Origin: Sulfurovum sp. bin170
GTDB taxonomy: Bacteria; Campylobacterota; Campylobacteria; Campylobacterales; Sulfurovaceae
Length of the DNA: 16,612 nucleotides
NCBI RefSeq assembly: GCF_010892395.1
Contig: NZ_JAACKB010000317.1
Coordinates: 1-16,612 of the forward strand
Reading direction: 5' to 3'
Below the pieces are notes generated by a model, which saw only the letters and a program-made list of their open reading frames with translations, was not told where the DNA came from and did not search any database. Within the stretch, counting starts at the first letter, position 1; each line of letters begins with the position of its first letter. Shown in pieces: positions 1-6,868 of the stretch. Position numbers and translations under genes: made by a program.

Positions 1-131
1 TCCGCTGTAGTCAACACTCCAACTACTTTTCCGCTTTCATCATAGAATGGGATTTTATTCACTTCTAACCAGATGGCTTCCTGGTTAAGATGTTCAATTG
101 GCCAGCGGATTCTATATTGAGGTTGTTCTGT
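1..131 (-). pseudogene. C-terminal half of a PAS domain, 5' truncated fragment running off the window
   Basis: One minus-strand frame is open from base 131 to the window edge and reads as PAS sequence, including WLEVNKIPFYDESGKVVG followed by VLTTA. This is the last two strands of the PAS fold, typical of sensor kinases and diguanylate cyclases. There is no start codon or PAS N-terminus: the frame is closed by a TGA at 132-134, and beyond it the DNA belongs to the TrkA-N gene in another frame. The first half of the domain has therefore been lost at a junction near 126-135. This could be a real deletion fusion between two same-strand genes or a chimeric join at a contig end. The domain call is firm; the parent protein cannot be named. 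Confidence 0.75.
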
Positions 132-1213
132 TCATCTTTATCCGTAATAATAACATTAGTCAAATTATCTTCAAACCAAATCTTATTTTGATAAAAATTT
201 TCATCTTCAAAATTATCATTTAGTGGAACTAATTTTATATTTAAGATTTTATCAACATAACTATATCTATTTTTAATTTTTTCTATAAATCTATCTGCCT
301 CCCTGTCAACACAATAGATACTCAACTCATTCTCATTGGGCAGATGAGCGATATTGAAAAGTTGACAAATCACCTCCATAGCTAATTCTCCACTGCCAAT
401 AATGGCTATAGAATAAGGTTCACTACCTGTGACTATCTCCTCTTTATCACCAAAGATAGAGTGTTTTGAAAATAGATTTTTAGCTACCAGTTCATAAAAA
501 GAGAACGGTACAATCTCAATATTCTGTCTGCTAACAACCCCTTCCATAAAGAGTGCTTTAAGTGCAAACTCCTCTGAATGGATATAGACTCTTTTATACT
601 CTACATCTCCAAAAGAGTCTGTTAATTTTATCAAAATTTCAAGATTTCTCTTATCATCCCCACTTGATATAATAGCCTGTTGTAGATTGGAGAGGTTGAT
701 ATTTTCAATCACCTCATTATCCAAAATATCACCGATATAGAGACCAAACCCTTTGGCAATATAGTGGTCAATATAGGGATTACTTTTATCACTCTCCACA
801 ATCACTATTTCTCCTGCTCTATCCATTTCACTATTGAGATAATACCGACTATTTTCGCCCAATCCAACGACCAGACTATAAGGCTTTTTAACAATTGATG
901 ATACCACTAGATGGTTAGATACACGATGAATAAAAAAAGAGATAGCCCCTCCAAAAAGTCCTATAATGGCTAAAAGTTTAGCTATATCCAAATAGATATT
1001 ATCATCATCAGGATAGGCAAATGCAAAGAGTGCAATAGTGTTGTTTATGACATCTAAGAAACCATTGGTCTCTTTTGAAATACTAAAACCTATGATTCCA
1101 AATATAAAAGCCAATAAGGCAAAAAAACCTACTACTAGCTCTTTATTATTAATGAGATAGTAGAGTTTGTTGTTTGAGTTTTTGAACTCTGTAAGTCGGT
1201 TTTTTATGTTCAT
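65..1213 (-). CDS. Membrane-anchored TrkA-N/Rossmann NAD-binding protein, C-terminus probably truncated
   Basis: The 382-residue product has two hydrophobic segments (about residues 28-47 and 76-98) and then two Rossmann-like units. The first carries the nucleotide-binding turn GLGEN (117-121) and an acidic strand end (IVIVESD); the second begins near residue 268 with AIIGSGELA. This resembles the potassium-channel-related TrkA-N proteins of bacteria, some of which end in a RyR domain, but no selectivity-filter motif is visible, so a channel is not claimed. The ATG at 1211-1213 follows GGAGAG by 5 bases. It lies 29 bases after aroC on the same strand, so co-transcription is likely. The last ~20 residues (after DKDE) overlap the PAS fragment out of frame and are probably not native, so the true C-terminal domain is missing. 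Confidence 0.75.
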   Translation of the reverse strand: MNIKNRLTEFKNSNNKLYYLINNKELVVGFFALLAFIFGIIGFSISKETNGFLDVINNTIALFAFAYPDDDNIYLDIAKLLAIIGLFGGAISFFIHRVSNHLVVSSIVKKPYSLVVGLGENSRYYLNSEMDRAGEIVIVESDKSNPYIDHYIAKGFGLYIGDILDNEVIENINLSNLQQAIISSGDDKRNLEILIKLTDSFGDVEYKRVYIHSEEFALKALFMEGVVSRQNIEIVPFSFYELVAKNLFSKHSIFGDKEEIVTGSEPYSIAIIGSGELAMEVICQLFNIAHLPNENELSIYCVDREADRFIEKIKNRYSYVDKILNIKLVPLNDNFEDENFYQNKIWFEDNLTNVIITDKDEQNNLNIESAGQLNILTRKPSG

Positions 1214-1242
1214 AGTTGCTCTCCATAAAAATCAATATAGCT

Positions 1243-2319
1243 CTATCCGCAATAAATACTTCGAAGATGCTCCATTTTTTTACCCATATTAAGTAGAACC
1301 ATATCAGCCAAAACAAGTGCCATCATCGACTCACAAACAATAGACCCTCTAATAGCCACGCATGGGTCATGTCTGCCCTTTAGCTCACAAACAGTTGCCT
1401 CATTCTCTTTGGTAACCGTCTCTTGTGCTTGAAAGATAGATGGAGTTGGTTTAAAATGAGTCTTGACAATAATATCATCACCATTTGAGATACCACCGAG
1501 TATACCACCAGAGTGATTTGTTTTGAATCCATTGGGTGTTATCTCATCATTATTTTGGCTACCTTTTAGATGTGTTGAGGCAATGCCATCTCCTATCTCT
1601 ATAGCTTTTGAGGCATTAATTCCCATCATAGCTTCTGCCAAGATAGCATCCAGTTTATAGTATAGTGGTTCACCTAGACCGATAGGAACACCTTTTGCTA
1701 CAGTGAGTACGACTCCACCTACAGAGTCATGGTTACTCTTCGCATCAAGTATAGCTCTCTCTTGTGCTGACTCTACAGTTGGGTCTAGTGCATAGAGTTT
1801 GGAGCTTTTGGCATGAGTAAAGTCATACGATTGAGACTTGATGCCATCTACTTCACATACTCCTGAGGCTATCTCTATATTTAAAGTTTTGAGCATCAAT
1901 TTGGCAATTGCTCCACCTGCTACTCTTGCGGCTGTCTCTCTTGCAGAGCTTCTCCCACCACCACGGTAGTCTCTGATTCCATATTTATGATAATAGGTAA
2001 AATCAGCATGTCCAGGGCGAAAAAGCTCTTTGATATTATCATAGTCACGACTCTTTTGGTTGGAGTTAAAGATAACCATCATAATAGGTGTTCCTGTACT
2101 CAACCCCTCAAATGTACCAGAGAGTATCTCTACCTTGTCATCCTCTTTTCTTGCAGTCTCTAGCTCACTCTTCCCTGGTTTTCTTCTATCTAGTTCAGAC
2201 TGTATAAACTCTTCATCAATATTAAGTCCTGCTGGTACTCCATCGACGATACAGCCAAGAGCTTTTCCATGTGACTCACCAAATGTAGTAATCGTGAATT
2301 TTTTTCCAAAACTGTTCAC
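1243..2319 (-). CDS. aroC: Chorismate synthase
   Basis: This 358-residue enzyme makes chorismate from 5-enolpyruvylshikimate-3-phosphate with reduced FMN, the last shared step of aromatic amino acid synthesis, in the cytoplasm. The family signatures are complete: GESHGKALGCIVDG at the N-terminus, RPGHADFTYYHKYGIRDYRG near the middle followed at once by GGRSSARETAARVAGGA, and HDPCVAIRGS near the C-terminus. Length is normal for the bacterial enzyme. The start is GTG at 2317-2319, directly abutting the TAA stop of rnc with no gap; an AAGGAG sits 8 bases upstream inside the rnc coding end, so translation is probably coupled to rnc. The rnc-aroC order is, from memory, conserved in Helicobacter and Campylobacter. 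Confidence 0.97.
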   Translation of the reverse strand: MNSFGKKFTITTFGESHGKALGCIVDGVPAGLNIDEEFIQSELDRRKPGKSELETARKEDDKVEILSGTFEGLSTGTPIMMVIFNSNQKSRDYDNIKELFRPGHADFTYYHKYGIRDYRGGGRSSARETAARVAGGAIAKLMLKTLNIEIASGVCEVDGIKSQSYDFTHAKSSKLYALDPTVESAQERAILDAKSNHDSVGGVVLTVAKGVPIGLGEPLYYKLDAILAEAMMGINASKAIEIGDGIASTHLKGSQNNDEITPNGFKTNHSGGILGGISNGDDIIVKTHFKPTPSIFQAQETVTKENEATVCELKGRHDPCVAIRGSIVCESMMALVLADMVLLNMGKKMEHLRSIYCG

Positions 2320-2997
2320 TTATTCTACTCCTTGAAGTTTTTTTAGGGCAATCTCTGCTGATTTTTGTTGAGCCTCTTTTTTGCTTCGCCCAATTGCTGT
2401 AGCTATGACTTTGTGTTGTAACTCTATAGATATTTCAAACTCTTTTTTGTGGTCTGGTCCAAAAGCACGAACCATCTTATAGGTTGGTGTCTCTCCAAAT
2501 TCAGCTTGGGTAAGCTCTTGGAGTGTGGTTTTGAAATCTTTGGAGAGAGAGTTGAGGTCTATCGTCTCATAACCATCCTCTATAAGATCCACGGCTACTC
2601 TTGATGCAGTCTGTAGATCACTCTCTAGGTATATAGCTCCTATAATCGCTTCAAATGCATTGGAGAGAAGAGATGGTTTGGTTCGACCACAGTTGTTCTC
2701 TTCTGCTGAGGAGATAAGAAGACATTTACCCAGATTTATATCTAGTGCTAGTTTTGCAAAACCTTTTTCATTGACCAAAGAGGCACGGATTTTAGATAGT
2801 AATCCTTCATTCTCTTTTGGGAATTTGTTGAAGAGATACTCTCCTACTATTAAGTCGAGTACAGCATCACCTAAGAACTCTAAACGCTCATTATTATAAG
2901 GTTTCTTATAACTCTTATGTGTGAGTGCTTCGGTGATGAGGTCATCTCGTCTGAATTGATAGTTTAAAGCTTTCTCTAGTGCTTTAAATTTACTCAT
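2320..2997 (-). CDS. rnc: Ribonuclease III
   Basis: The 225-residue product is a full-length RNase III, which cuts double-stranded RNA in rRNA and mRNA processing. The signature [14 protein letters not shown] is at 37-50, with metal-binding E40 and D44. A double-stranded RNA binding domain covers about 150-225, ending in [17 protein letters not shown]. The second half of the active site reads [11 protein letters not shown]116 is kept, but the position that is an aspartate in E. coli (D114) is N113 here. The ATG follows AAGGA by 6 bases. The 109 bases upstream hold a dispersed repeat instead of the rnhA gene I expect at this point in relatives. Function is secure; whether N113 alters metal use is open. 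Confidence 0.95.
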   Translation of the reverse strand: MSKFKALEKALNYQFRRDDLITEALTHKSYKKPYNNERLEFLGDAVLDLIVGEYLFNKFPKENEGLLSKIRASLVNEKGFAKLALDINLGKCLLISSAEENNCGRTKPSLLSNAFEAIIGAIYLESDLQTASRVAVDLIEDGYETIDLNSLSKDFKTTLQELTQAEFGETPTYKMVRAFGPDHKKEFEISIELQHKVIATAIGRSKKEAQQKSAEIALKKLQGVE

Positions 2998-3016
2998 ATT
3001 TTTCCTTTTTTTTCTT

Positions 3017-3096
3017 TAGATATCTTGTAAAACTCCTTGGAGTTGGAGACTTTAGCCCAATGCCAATGAATTAGCGAGGCTGAAGCCATCGGTTCC
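3017..3096. repeat. Dispersed inverted-repeat element, copy A (right end missing)
   Basis: It begins with the terminal motif TAGATATCTTGTAAAACT (3017-3034), followed by a GGAGTTGGAGACTTTAG arm, the loop CCCAATGCCAATGAATTAGC, and a GGCTGAAGCCATCGGTTCC arm ending at 3096. The outer right terminal repeat seen in copy B is absent. It fills nearly all of the gap between the LapB-like gene and rnc, with 19 bases left before the rnc start and 10 before the upstream stop codon. It has no coding potential. Confidence 0.85.
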
Positions 3097-3106
3097 AAAT
3101 AAATGG

Positions 3107-4156
3107 TCAAAGCAGTGAATAACCTGTATGTGACTGTTTTTTTGCAAGACTAACTTTTACCTGTATAGAGTCTATAGCATAACATTTAGGACAGCGTTCA
3201 AAAGAGATAGGAAAATGCTGTTTACATCTACTGCATCCATATTTGAAGTTCAAATCAACTTCATGGCTACCACCTTTTTGTGCGGCATTTATAGTATCAA
3301 TAACAAATATACCACTTTTTGAGACGCTACCCTTGGCTTCTAAAACTCCTTTTGCCCTATATATGCTACTCAATGTTTTATTTGTAGAGATTATATCAAA
3401 ATTGAGGTTTGAAGAGGGTAAGAACCACAGAATATCAAGTATCGAGTCTATTTTATCAATATCCAGTAACTCCCATGCAGCGTTTAGGTCTAGCTTAAAA
3501 AGTTCTTTAATAACCCTTCTATATGAGTATGAACTATCTTCTATAAGCTGTTTTAGTTTTTTAACTTTATCCTCTCGGTTAATCTCTTGGTTTTTTAATA
3601 GATTAGATAGTTTCAAATGTGCTTTGAGTGAATTTGAATTTTCACCCAATATCTCTAGTGGTTTTAGTGTTTGACCTGCTTTATCATGCTTATTTAGAAG
3701 TTCATAAACAACTTCCAGATGATATAAGGCCTCTCTATTCCTTGCATGTTTTCTCAAAATTTCTAAAAATATGGACTCTGAACGCTTCAAAAAACCAGCT
3801 TTTAGGTAAGTCTTTCCAAGACCTTCAAGGAGATACTCTTTCTTGGGAAATGGTGAAATATTATTAATGAGGTATAGATATATACCAATAGATTTTTGAT
3901 ACTCCCCCTGTGTACTAAATGTATGTGCCAGTAGAGAGAGGGGTGTAATCAAAGCCTCTTCAAAAGGTAATTTTTCAATATCTAGTGTACACTCATCAGT
4001 TTTTATTTTCCCTAAAAAACTTTTTAAAGTCTTGCGTTGTCTCTCCTCTTTGTAGTTCCCCATTACAAAAGATACAATAGCAACTACAAGTATAAGTAGT
4101 ACTATTATCAAAATACTAAAGAGTGGGTCGTTATATGCAGGGAGAATTTTGTCCAA
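3107..4156 (-). CDS. LapB-like membrane-anchored TPR protein with C-terminal zinc ribbon
   Basis: The 349-residue product has an N-terminal membrane segment (about 11-33), a helical repeat region with TPR-like units (about 75-200, for example EYQKSIGIYLYLINNISP and KAGFLKRSESIFLEILRK), and a C-terminal ribbon with two CxxC pairs (YGCSRCK and ERCPKC). That order of anchor, TPRs and rubredoxin-like ribbon is that of E. coli LapB/YciM, which controls LpxC turnover and lipopolysaccharide supply; a similar role here is inference. The start is TTG at 4154-4156, with AAGG 9 bases upstream; the next methionine (residue 32) would remove the anchor. It appears to head an operon with rnc, aroC and the TrkA-N gene, and is divergent from dnaG with only 50 bases between start codons. 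Confidence 0.8.
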   Translation of the reverse strand: MDKILPAYNDPLFSILIIVLLILVVAIVSFVMGNYKEERQRKTLKSFLGKIKTDECTLDIEKLPFEEALITPLSLLAHTFSTQGEYQKSIGIYLYLINNISPFPKKEYLLEGLGKTYLKAGFLKRSESIFLEILRKHARNREALYHLEVVYELLNKHDKAGQTLKPLEILGENSNSLKAHLKLSNLLKNQEINREDKVKKLKQLIEDSSYSYRRVIKELFKLDLNAAWELLDIDKIDSILDILWFLPSSNLNFDIISTNKTLSSIYRAKGVLEAKGSVSKSGIFVIDTINAAQKGGSHEVDLNFKYGCSRCKQHFPISFERCPKCYAIDSIQVKVSLAKKQSHTGYSLL

Positions 4157-4178
4157 AGTGCTGTGCCTTTTTTCTTTT

Positions 4179-4184
4179 ATTTTA
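4179..4184 (-). promoter_or_regulatory. Candidate -10 box for the LapB-like gene operon
   Basis: On the minus strand a TAAAAT box sits about 22 bases before the TTG start, placing transcription start near 4172 with a short leader that still contains AAGG. It lies 10 bases from the dnaG -10 box on the other strand. Campylobacterota promoters usually lack a clear -35, and none is seen. Confidence 0.35.
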
Positions 4185-4194
4185 ACATATTAGA

Positions 4195-4200
4195 TATAAT
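4195..4200 (+). promoter_or_regulatory. dnaG -10 box, likely leaderless transcript
   Basis: A perfect TATAAT ends 6 bases before the dnaG ATG (4207). With normal spacing the transcript would begin at or within one or two bases of the start codon. No Shine-Dalgarno sequence is visible before the ATG, which fits a leaderless mRNA. Confidence 0.55.
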
Positions 4201-4206
4201 ACCTTT

Positions 4207-5859
4207 ATGATTGACAAAGCATCCGAAGAGAATCTTAAAAACAGCATCGATATTGTTGATATTATCTCCAACTATATAGAGATAAAAAAAGCAGGAGCAA
4301 ATTTTAAAGCCAACTGCCCTTTTCATAGCGAAAAAACTCCTAGTTTTGTGGTTAGTCCTTCAAAACAGATATATCACTGTTTTTCTTGTGGCGTAGGTGG
4401 CGACGCTATCCAGTTTGTCAAAGAGTATGAGAAGCTAAACTACCCAGAGGCACTAGAGAAGATAGCCTCTATGATGAATTTTTCACTAGCTTATACCAAG
4501 GGTTCTAGTGACCATAATGAGACTCGCAGAGTGTTAGAGCAGGTTCAAGGTTGGTATAGTAAAAATTTAGACTATAATGATATTGCAACAAAATATATAC
4601 GAGATAGAGGGATAAATCAGCACTCTATAGAGACTTTTGGTATTGGTTTTGTAGGGGCTTCTCATGAGCTTATGAATTTCCTCTCTGCCAATTTTTTGCC
4701 TGTTCCAAAAGCAGAAGAGGCAGGGGTTGTGGCACAGAGAGATAGAGGTGGTTTTTATGCACGATTGACGGAGAGAATTACCTTTCCTATCTACTCTGCA
4801 AGTGGGGCTATTGTGGGGTTTGGTGGTCGGACTATTAGTAATCATCCTGCTAAATATATTAACTCTCCTCAAACTAAGTTGTTTAATAAGTCACAACTCC
4901 TTTACGGTTACTCCAAAGCCAAAGAGCATATTTATCGTAGTAAAAAACTTATAGTTTGTGAGGGTTATTTGGATGTAATAATGTTCCACCAAGCTGGGTT
5001 CAAAGAGGCAGTGGCAACTTTGGGAACGGCTCTAACAGTGGAGCATCTACCTATACTTCGCAAGGGTGAACCTAAAATTATACTCGCTTATGATGGGGAC
5101 AAAGCAGGAGTGGCAGCGGCTTTGAAGGCTGCTACCATGTTGACAGAGGGTGGATTTGATGGTTCGGTGGTTCTCTTTCCTAATGGAGCAGACCCTGCTG
5201 ATATGATTGCCGCTGATAAGGTACAAGAGGTGGCAAATCTGCTAAGAGCCGAACAGCCTCTTATCCCTTTTGTGATAGAGATGTCTGCTAAAGCTTATGA
5301 TTTGCAAAATCCTAGAGAAAAAGAGATAGCATTTGGTACGATTAAAAGCTATCTTGACAGACTAAGCCCAATTATTAGAGAAGCCTATATCTCTCATTCT
5401 GCTACTGTTTTGGGTATATCTCCTGCCCTGTTTGGCTCAACAGTAAAAGTGGAAAATGTCAATGCTAGATTCTCTTCACCCAAAGAGGATGTAGGTCAGT
5501 TGAGTATTATCAAAACACTACATGAGAAGAAAAAACTTATCAATGAGGTTATATCTGTGGTTGACTCCTCTATGTTTGGGAGTTACGCATCACTCTTTGA
5601 TGCTGTAATCAAAGAGGAGCAGGGCAATTCAAATTTAACAGGTTTGATGCTTGATGAAAATATAAAGGTTATGGATGAGGATGAGTTAAAAAAGGCTCTC
5701 TCCGCATCTCTTTTTATATATTATACAAATAGGCTAAAGAGTATTACCACAGATAGCTCTCTCTCTTTGATGAAAAAGAGCTTTTTGATTCGTAAAATTA
5801 AGATGGATATAATGCCACGACTAAAACGAGGTGAATTGGTCGCTTACAATAACATCTAG
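4207..5859 (+). CDS. dnaG: DNA primase
   Basis: The 550-residue enzyme makes RNA primers for DNA replication. It has the CHC2 zinc finger (C37, H40, C58, C61), the catalytic TOPRIM domain with the EGYLDV motif (E252, D256) and DGD (296-298), and a C-terminal region (about 430-550) in the place of the DnaB-helicase interaction domain. Length matches Campylobacterota primases, slightly shorter than E. coli. It is transcribed away from the LapB-like gene, an arrangement I recall from Campylobacter. There is no Shine-Dalgarno before the ATG and a perfect -10 box lies just upstream, so it may be translated from a leaderless message. Its TAG stop overlaps the TAG of the opposite gene within CTAG (5856-5859). 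Confidence 0.97.
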   Translation: MIDKASEENLKNSIDIVDIISNYIEIKKAGANFKANCPFHSEKTPSFVVSPSKQIYHCFSCGVGGDAIQFVKEYEKLNYPEALEKIASMMNFSLAYTKGSSDHNETRRVLEQVQGWYSKNLDYNDIATKYIRDRGINQHSIETFGIGFVGASHELMNFLSANFLPVPKAEEAGVVAQRDRGGFYARLTERITFPIYSASGAIVGFGGRTISNHPAKYINSPQTKLFNKSQLLYGYSKAKEHIYRSKKLIVCEGYLDVIMFHQAGFKEAVATLGTALTVEHLPILRKGEPKIILAYDGDKAGVAAALKAATMLTEGGFDGSVVLFPNGADPADMIAADKVQEVANLLRAEQPLIPFVIEMSAKAYDLQNPREKEIAFGTIKSYLDRLSPIIREAYISHSATVLGISPALFGSTVKVENVNARFSSPKEDVGQLSIIKTLHEKKKLINEVISVVDSSMFGSYASLFDAVIKEEQGNSNLTGLMLDENIKVMDEDELKKALSASLFIYYTNRLKSITTDSSLSLMKKSFLIRKIKMDIMPRLKRGELVAYNNI

Positions 5860-6650
5860 TTATCTCTAACTACTCCGATAATTTTTTGAGTCATCTCATC
5901 AATATATCTAATAAGTGGTGCTCTAAATGGTTTGAACTCCTGCTCTGTCCACCTGTTGAAGTTTTGAGGGTATATAAAATTAATCTTATTCTCTTCTACG
6001 ATTGAGCCTTTTGATATAGCTACAAGCGTCATCTTTTTACTCTCATTGATTGCAGTTAGTTGACTGTTTAGTGAACCTAGAGGATTAAGTTTATATACAT
6101 TCGCATAAAATGCTGTAGCAGAGTAAAATTTGTTAGAGTTTAAAAAGCTACGCGTTACAACTCCATACCCACTTGCTTTGAACTCTTTACACCCCAACAT
6201 ACCACAATCTCTAATCGCCTGTTTTGCACTCTCATTGACTATAACAATAGCAGATAGTCCGAGCTGTTTTGTTACTCTTTTGTACGCCTCTGATTTACCT
6301 CTAGCGACCATCCAAATGCCATTGACATTTTTGATTAGATTATTAATCTCATTGGGATTGATACCTTTTTTTCTAAGATTTACAGGGTATACACCCGCAA
6401 AAGTTTTCAGTTTCTCATCTAGCTGTCGCTCTATATAGGAGGGAATTTTCCACCCAAATGGATAGTTTTTTGTAAAATTTGTTAGAGCAGTTGTCCCTAT
6501 GTGGGTATGTGTAGGGTATGCTCTTACATTGACCAGATAACCTACCTTTTGAGCTGAACGGTGAATAGTTGTTGAGCTTGTTGTGGGGGAGGATTGTACA
6601 CATCCTGTTATGAAAAACAATATTATTAAAAGTAAAAATTGTCTAAGCAC
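5856..6650 (-). CDS. Uncharacterised lipoprotein
   Basis: The 264-residue product starts with a short signal peptide ending in the lipobox FITGC (lipidated Cys17), so it should be anchored in the inner or outer membrane, facing the periplasm. I do not recognise the mature domain; it is soluble-looking, with two close cysteines (DCGMLGC) that could form a disulfide. The start is the GTG at 6648-6650: AAAGGAG lies 5 bases upstream and the signal peptide begins at once. A longer reading from an ATG at 6713 would add 21 residues encoded entirely by repeat copy B and would spoil the signal peptide, so it is rejected. The gene converges on dnaG, sharing CTAG as stop codons for both. Its mRNA leader consists almost wholly of the repeat. 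Confidence 0.8.
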   Translation of the reverse strand: MLRQFLLLIILFFITGCVQSSPTTSSTTIHRSAQKVGYLVNVRAYPTHTHIGTTALTNFTKNYPFGWKIPSYIERQLDEKLKTFAGVYPVNLRKKGINPNEINNLIKNVNGIWMVARGKSEAYKRVTKQLGLSAIVIVNESAKQAIRDCGMLGCKEFKASGYGVVTRSFLNSNKFYSATAFYANVYKLNPLGSLNSQLTAINESKKMTLVAISKGSIVEENKINFIYPQNFNRWTEQEFKPFRAPLIRYIDEMTQKIIGVVRDN

Positions 6651-6664
6651 GGCTTCTCCTTTAA

Positions 6665-6756
6665 TAGACTTCTTGCAAAACTCCTTGGAATCGGAGACTT
6701 TAGTCCCGAACATTACGAGGTTGAAGCCATCGGTTCCTAGTTTTGCAAGATGTCTA
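6665..6756. repeat. Dispersed inverted-repeat element, copy B (complete, 92 bases)
   Basis: This is the best-preserved copy. Terminal repeats TAGACTTCTTGCAAAACT (6665-6682) and, inverted, TAGACATCTTGCAAAACT (6739-6756) match at 17 of 18 positions. Inside them are partly complementary arms GGAATCGGAGACTTTAG and GGTTGAAGCCATCGGTTCC around the loop TCCCGAACATTACGA. If the ends are taken as GAC/GTC, the element is flanked by TA on each side. No protein is encoded. Confidence 0.85.
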
Positions 6757-6772
6757 ATCTATATTTCTCACT

Positions 6773-6778
6773 ATTATA
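6773..6778 (-). promoter_or_regulatory. Extended -10 promoter for the lipoprotein gene
   Basis: The minus strand reads TTGCTATAAT, a perfect -10 with the TG extension. Transcription would start near 6766, giving a leader of about 115 bases that contains all of repeat copy B before the AAAGGAG ribosome-binding site. Confidence 0.5.
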
Positions 6779-6801
6779 GCAAAAAAAAGTTTTAAAATCC
6801 T

Positions 6802-6835
6802 CTGTAACCATTCTGTAACCTTTTTTCAATATAAT
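6802..6835 (+). promoter_or_regulatory. Pho box and -10 of the porin gene
   Basis: Two identical half-sites CTGTAAC (6802-6808 and 6813-6819) are separated by 4 bases, an 11-base register. A perfect TATAAT follows at 6830-6835, exactly 10 bases after the second half-site. In E. coli the PhoB box (CTGTCAT-like repeats, 11-base register) replaces the -35 and sits about 10 bases before the -10, so layout and half-site both fit a PhoB-type activator. The same design precedes the PiT gene. Confidence 0.75.
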
Positions 6836-6868
6836 TACCCAATTAAAACAGAAATGGAGTATATAGGT

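Noticed and set aside
2060..2335. Plus-strand open frame opposite aroC
   Set aside because: Lies fully across conserved aroC coding sequence and shows no domain.
3243..3674. 143-codon plus-strand open frame opposite the TPR gene
   Set aside because: Antisense to a gene with clear TPR and CxxC motifs; composition typical of a shadow frame.
6651..6713. N-terminal extension of the lipoprotein reading frame to an ATG at 6713
   Set aside because: The extra 21 codons lie in repeat copy B and its edge; the GTG at 6650 has a well-placed AAAGGAG and starts the signal peptide directly.
6854..6868. Upstream ATG of the porin gene
   Set aside because: It overlaps the GGAG ribosome-binding site, and the ATG at 6869 gives a standard signal peptide.
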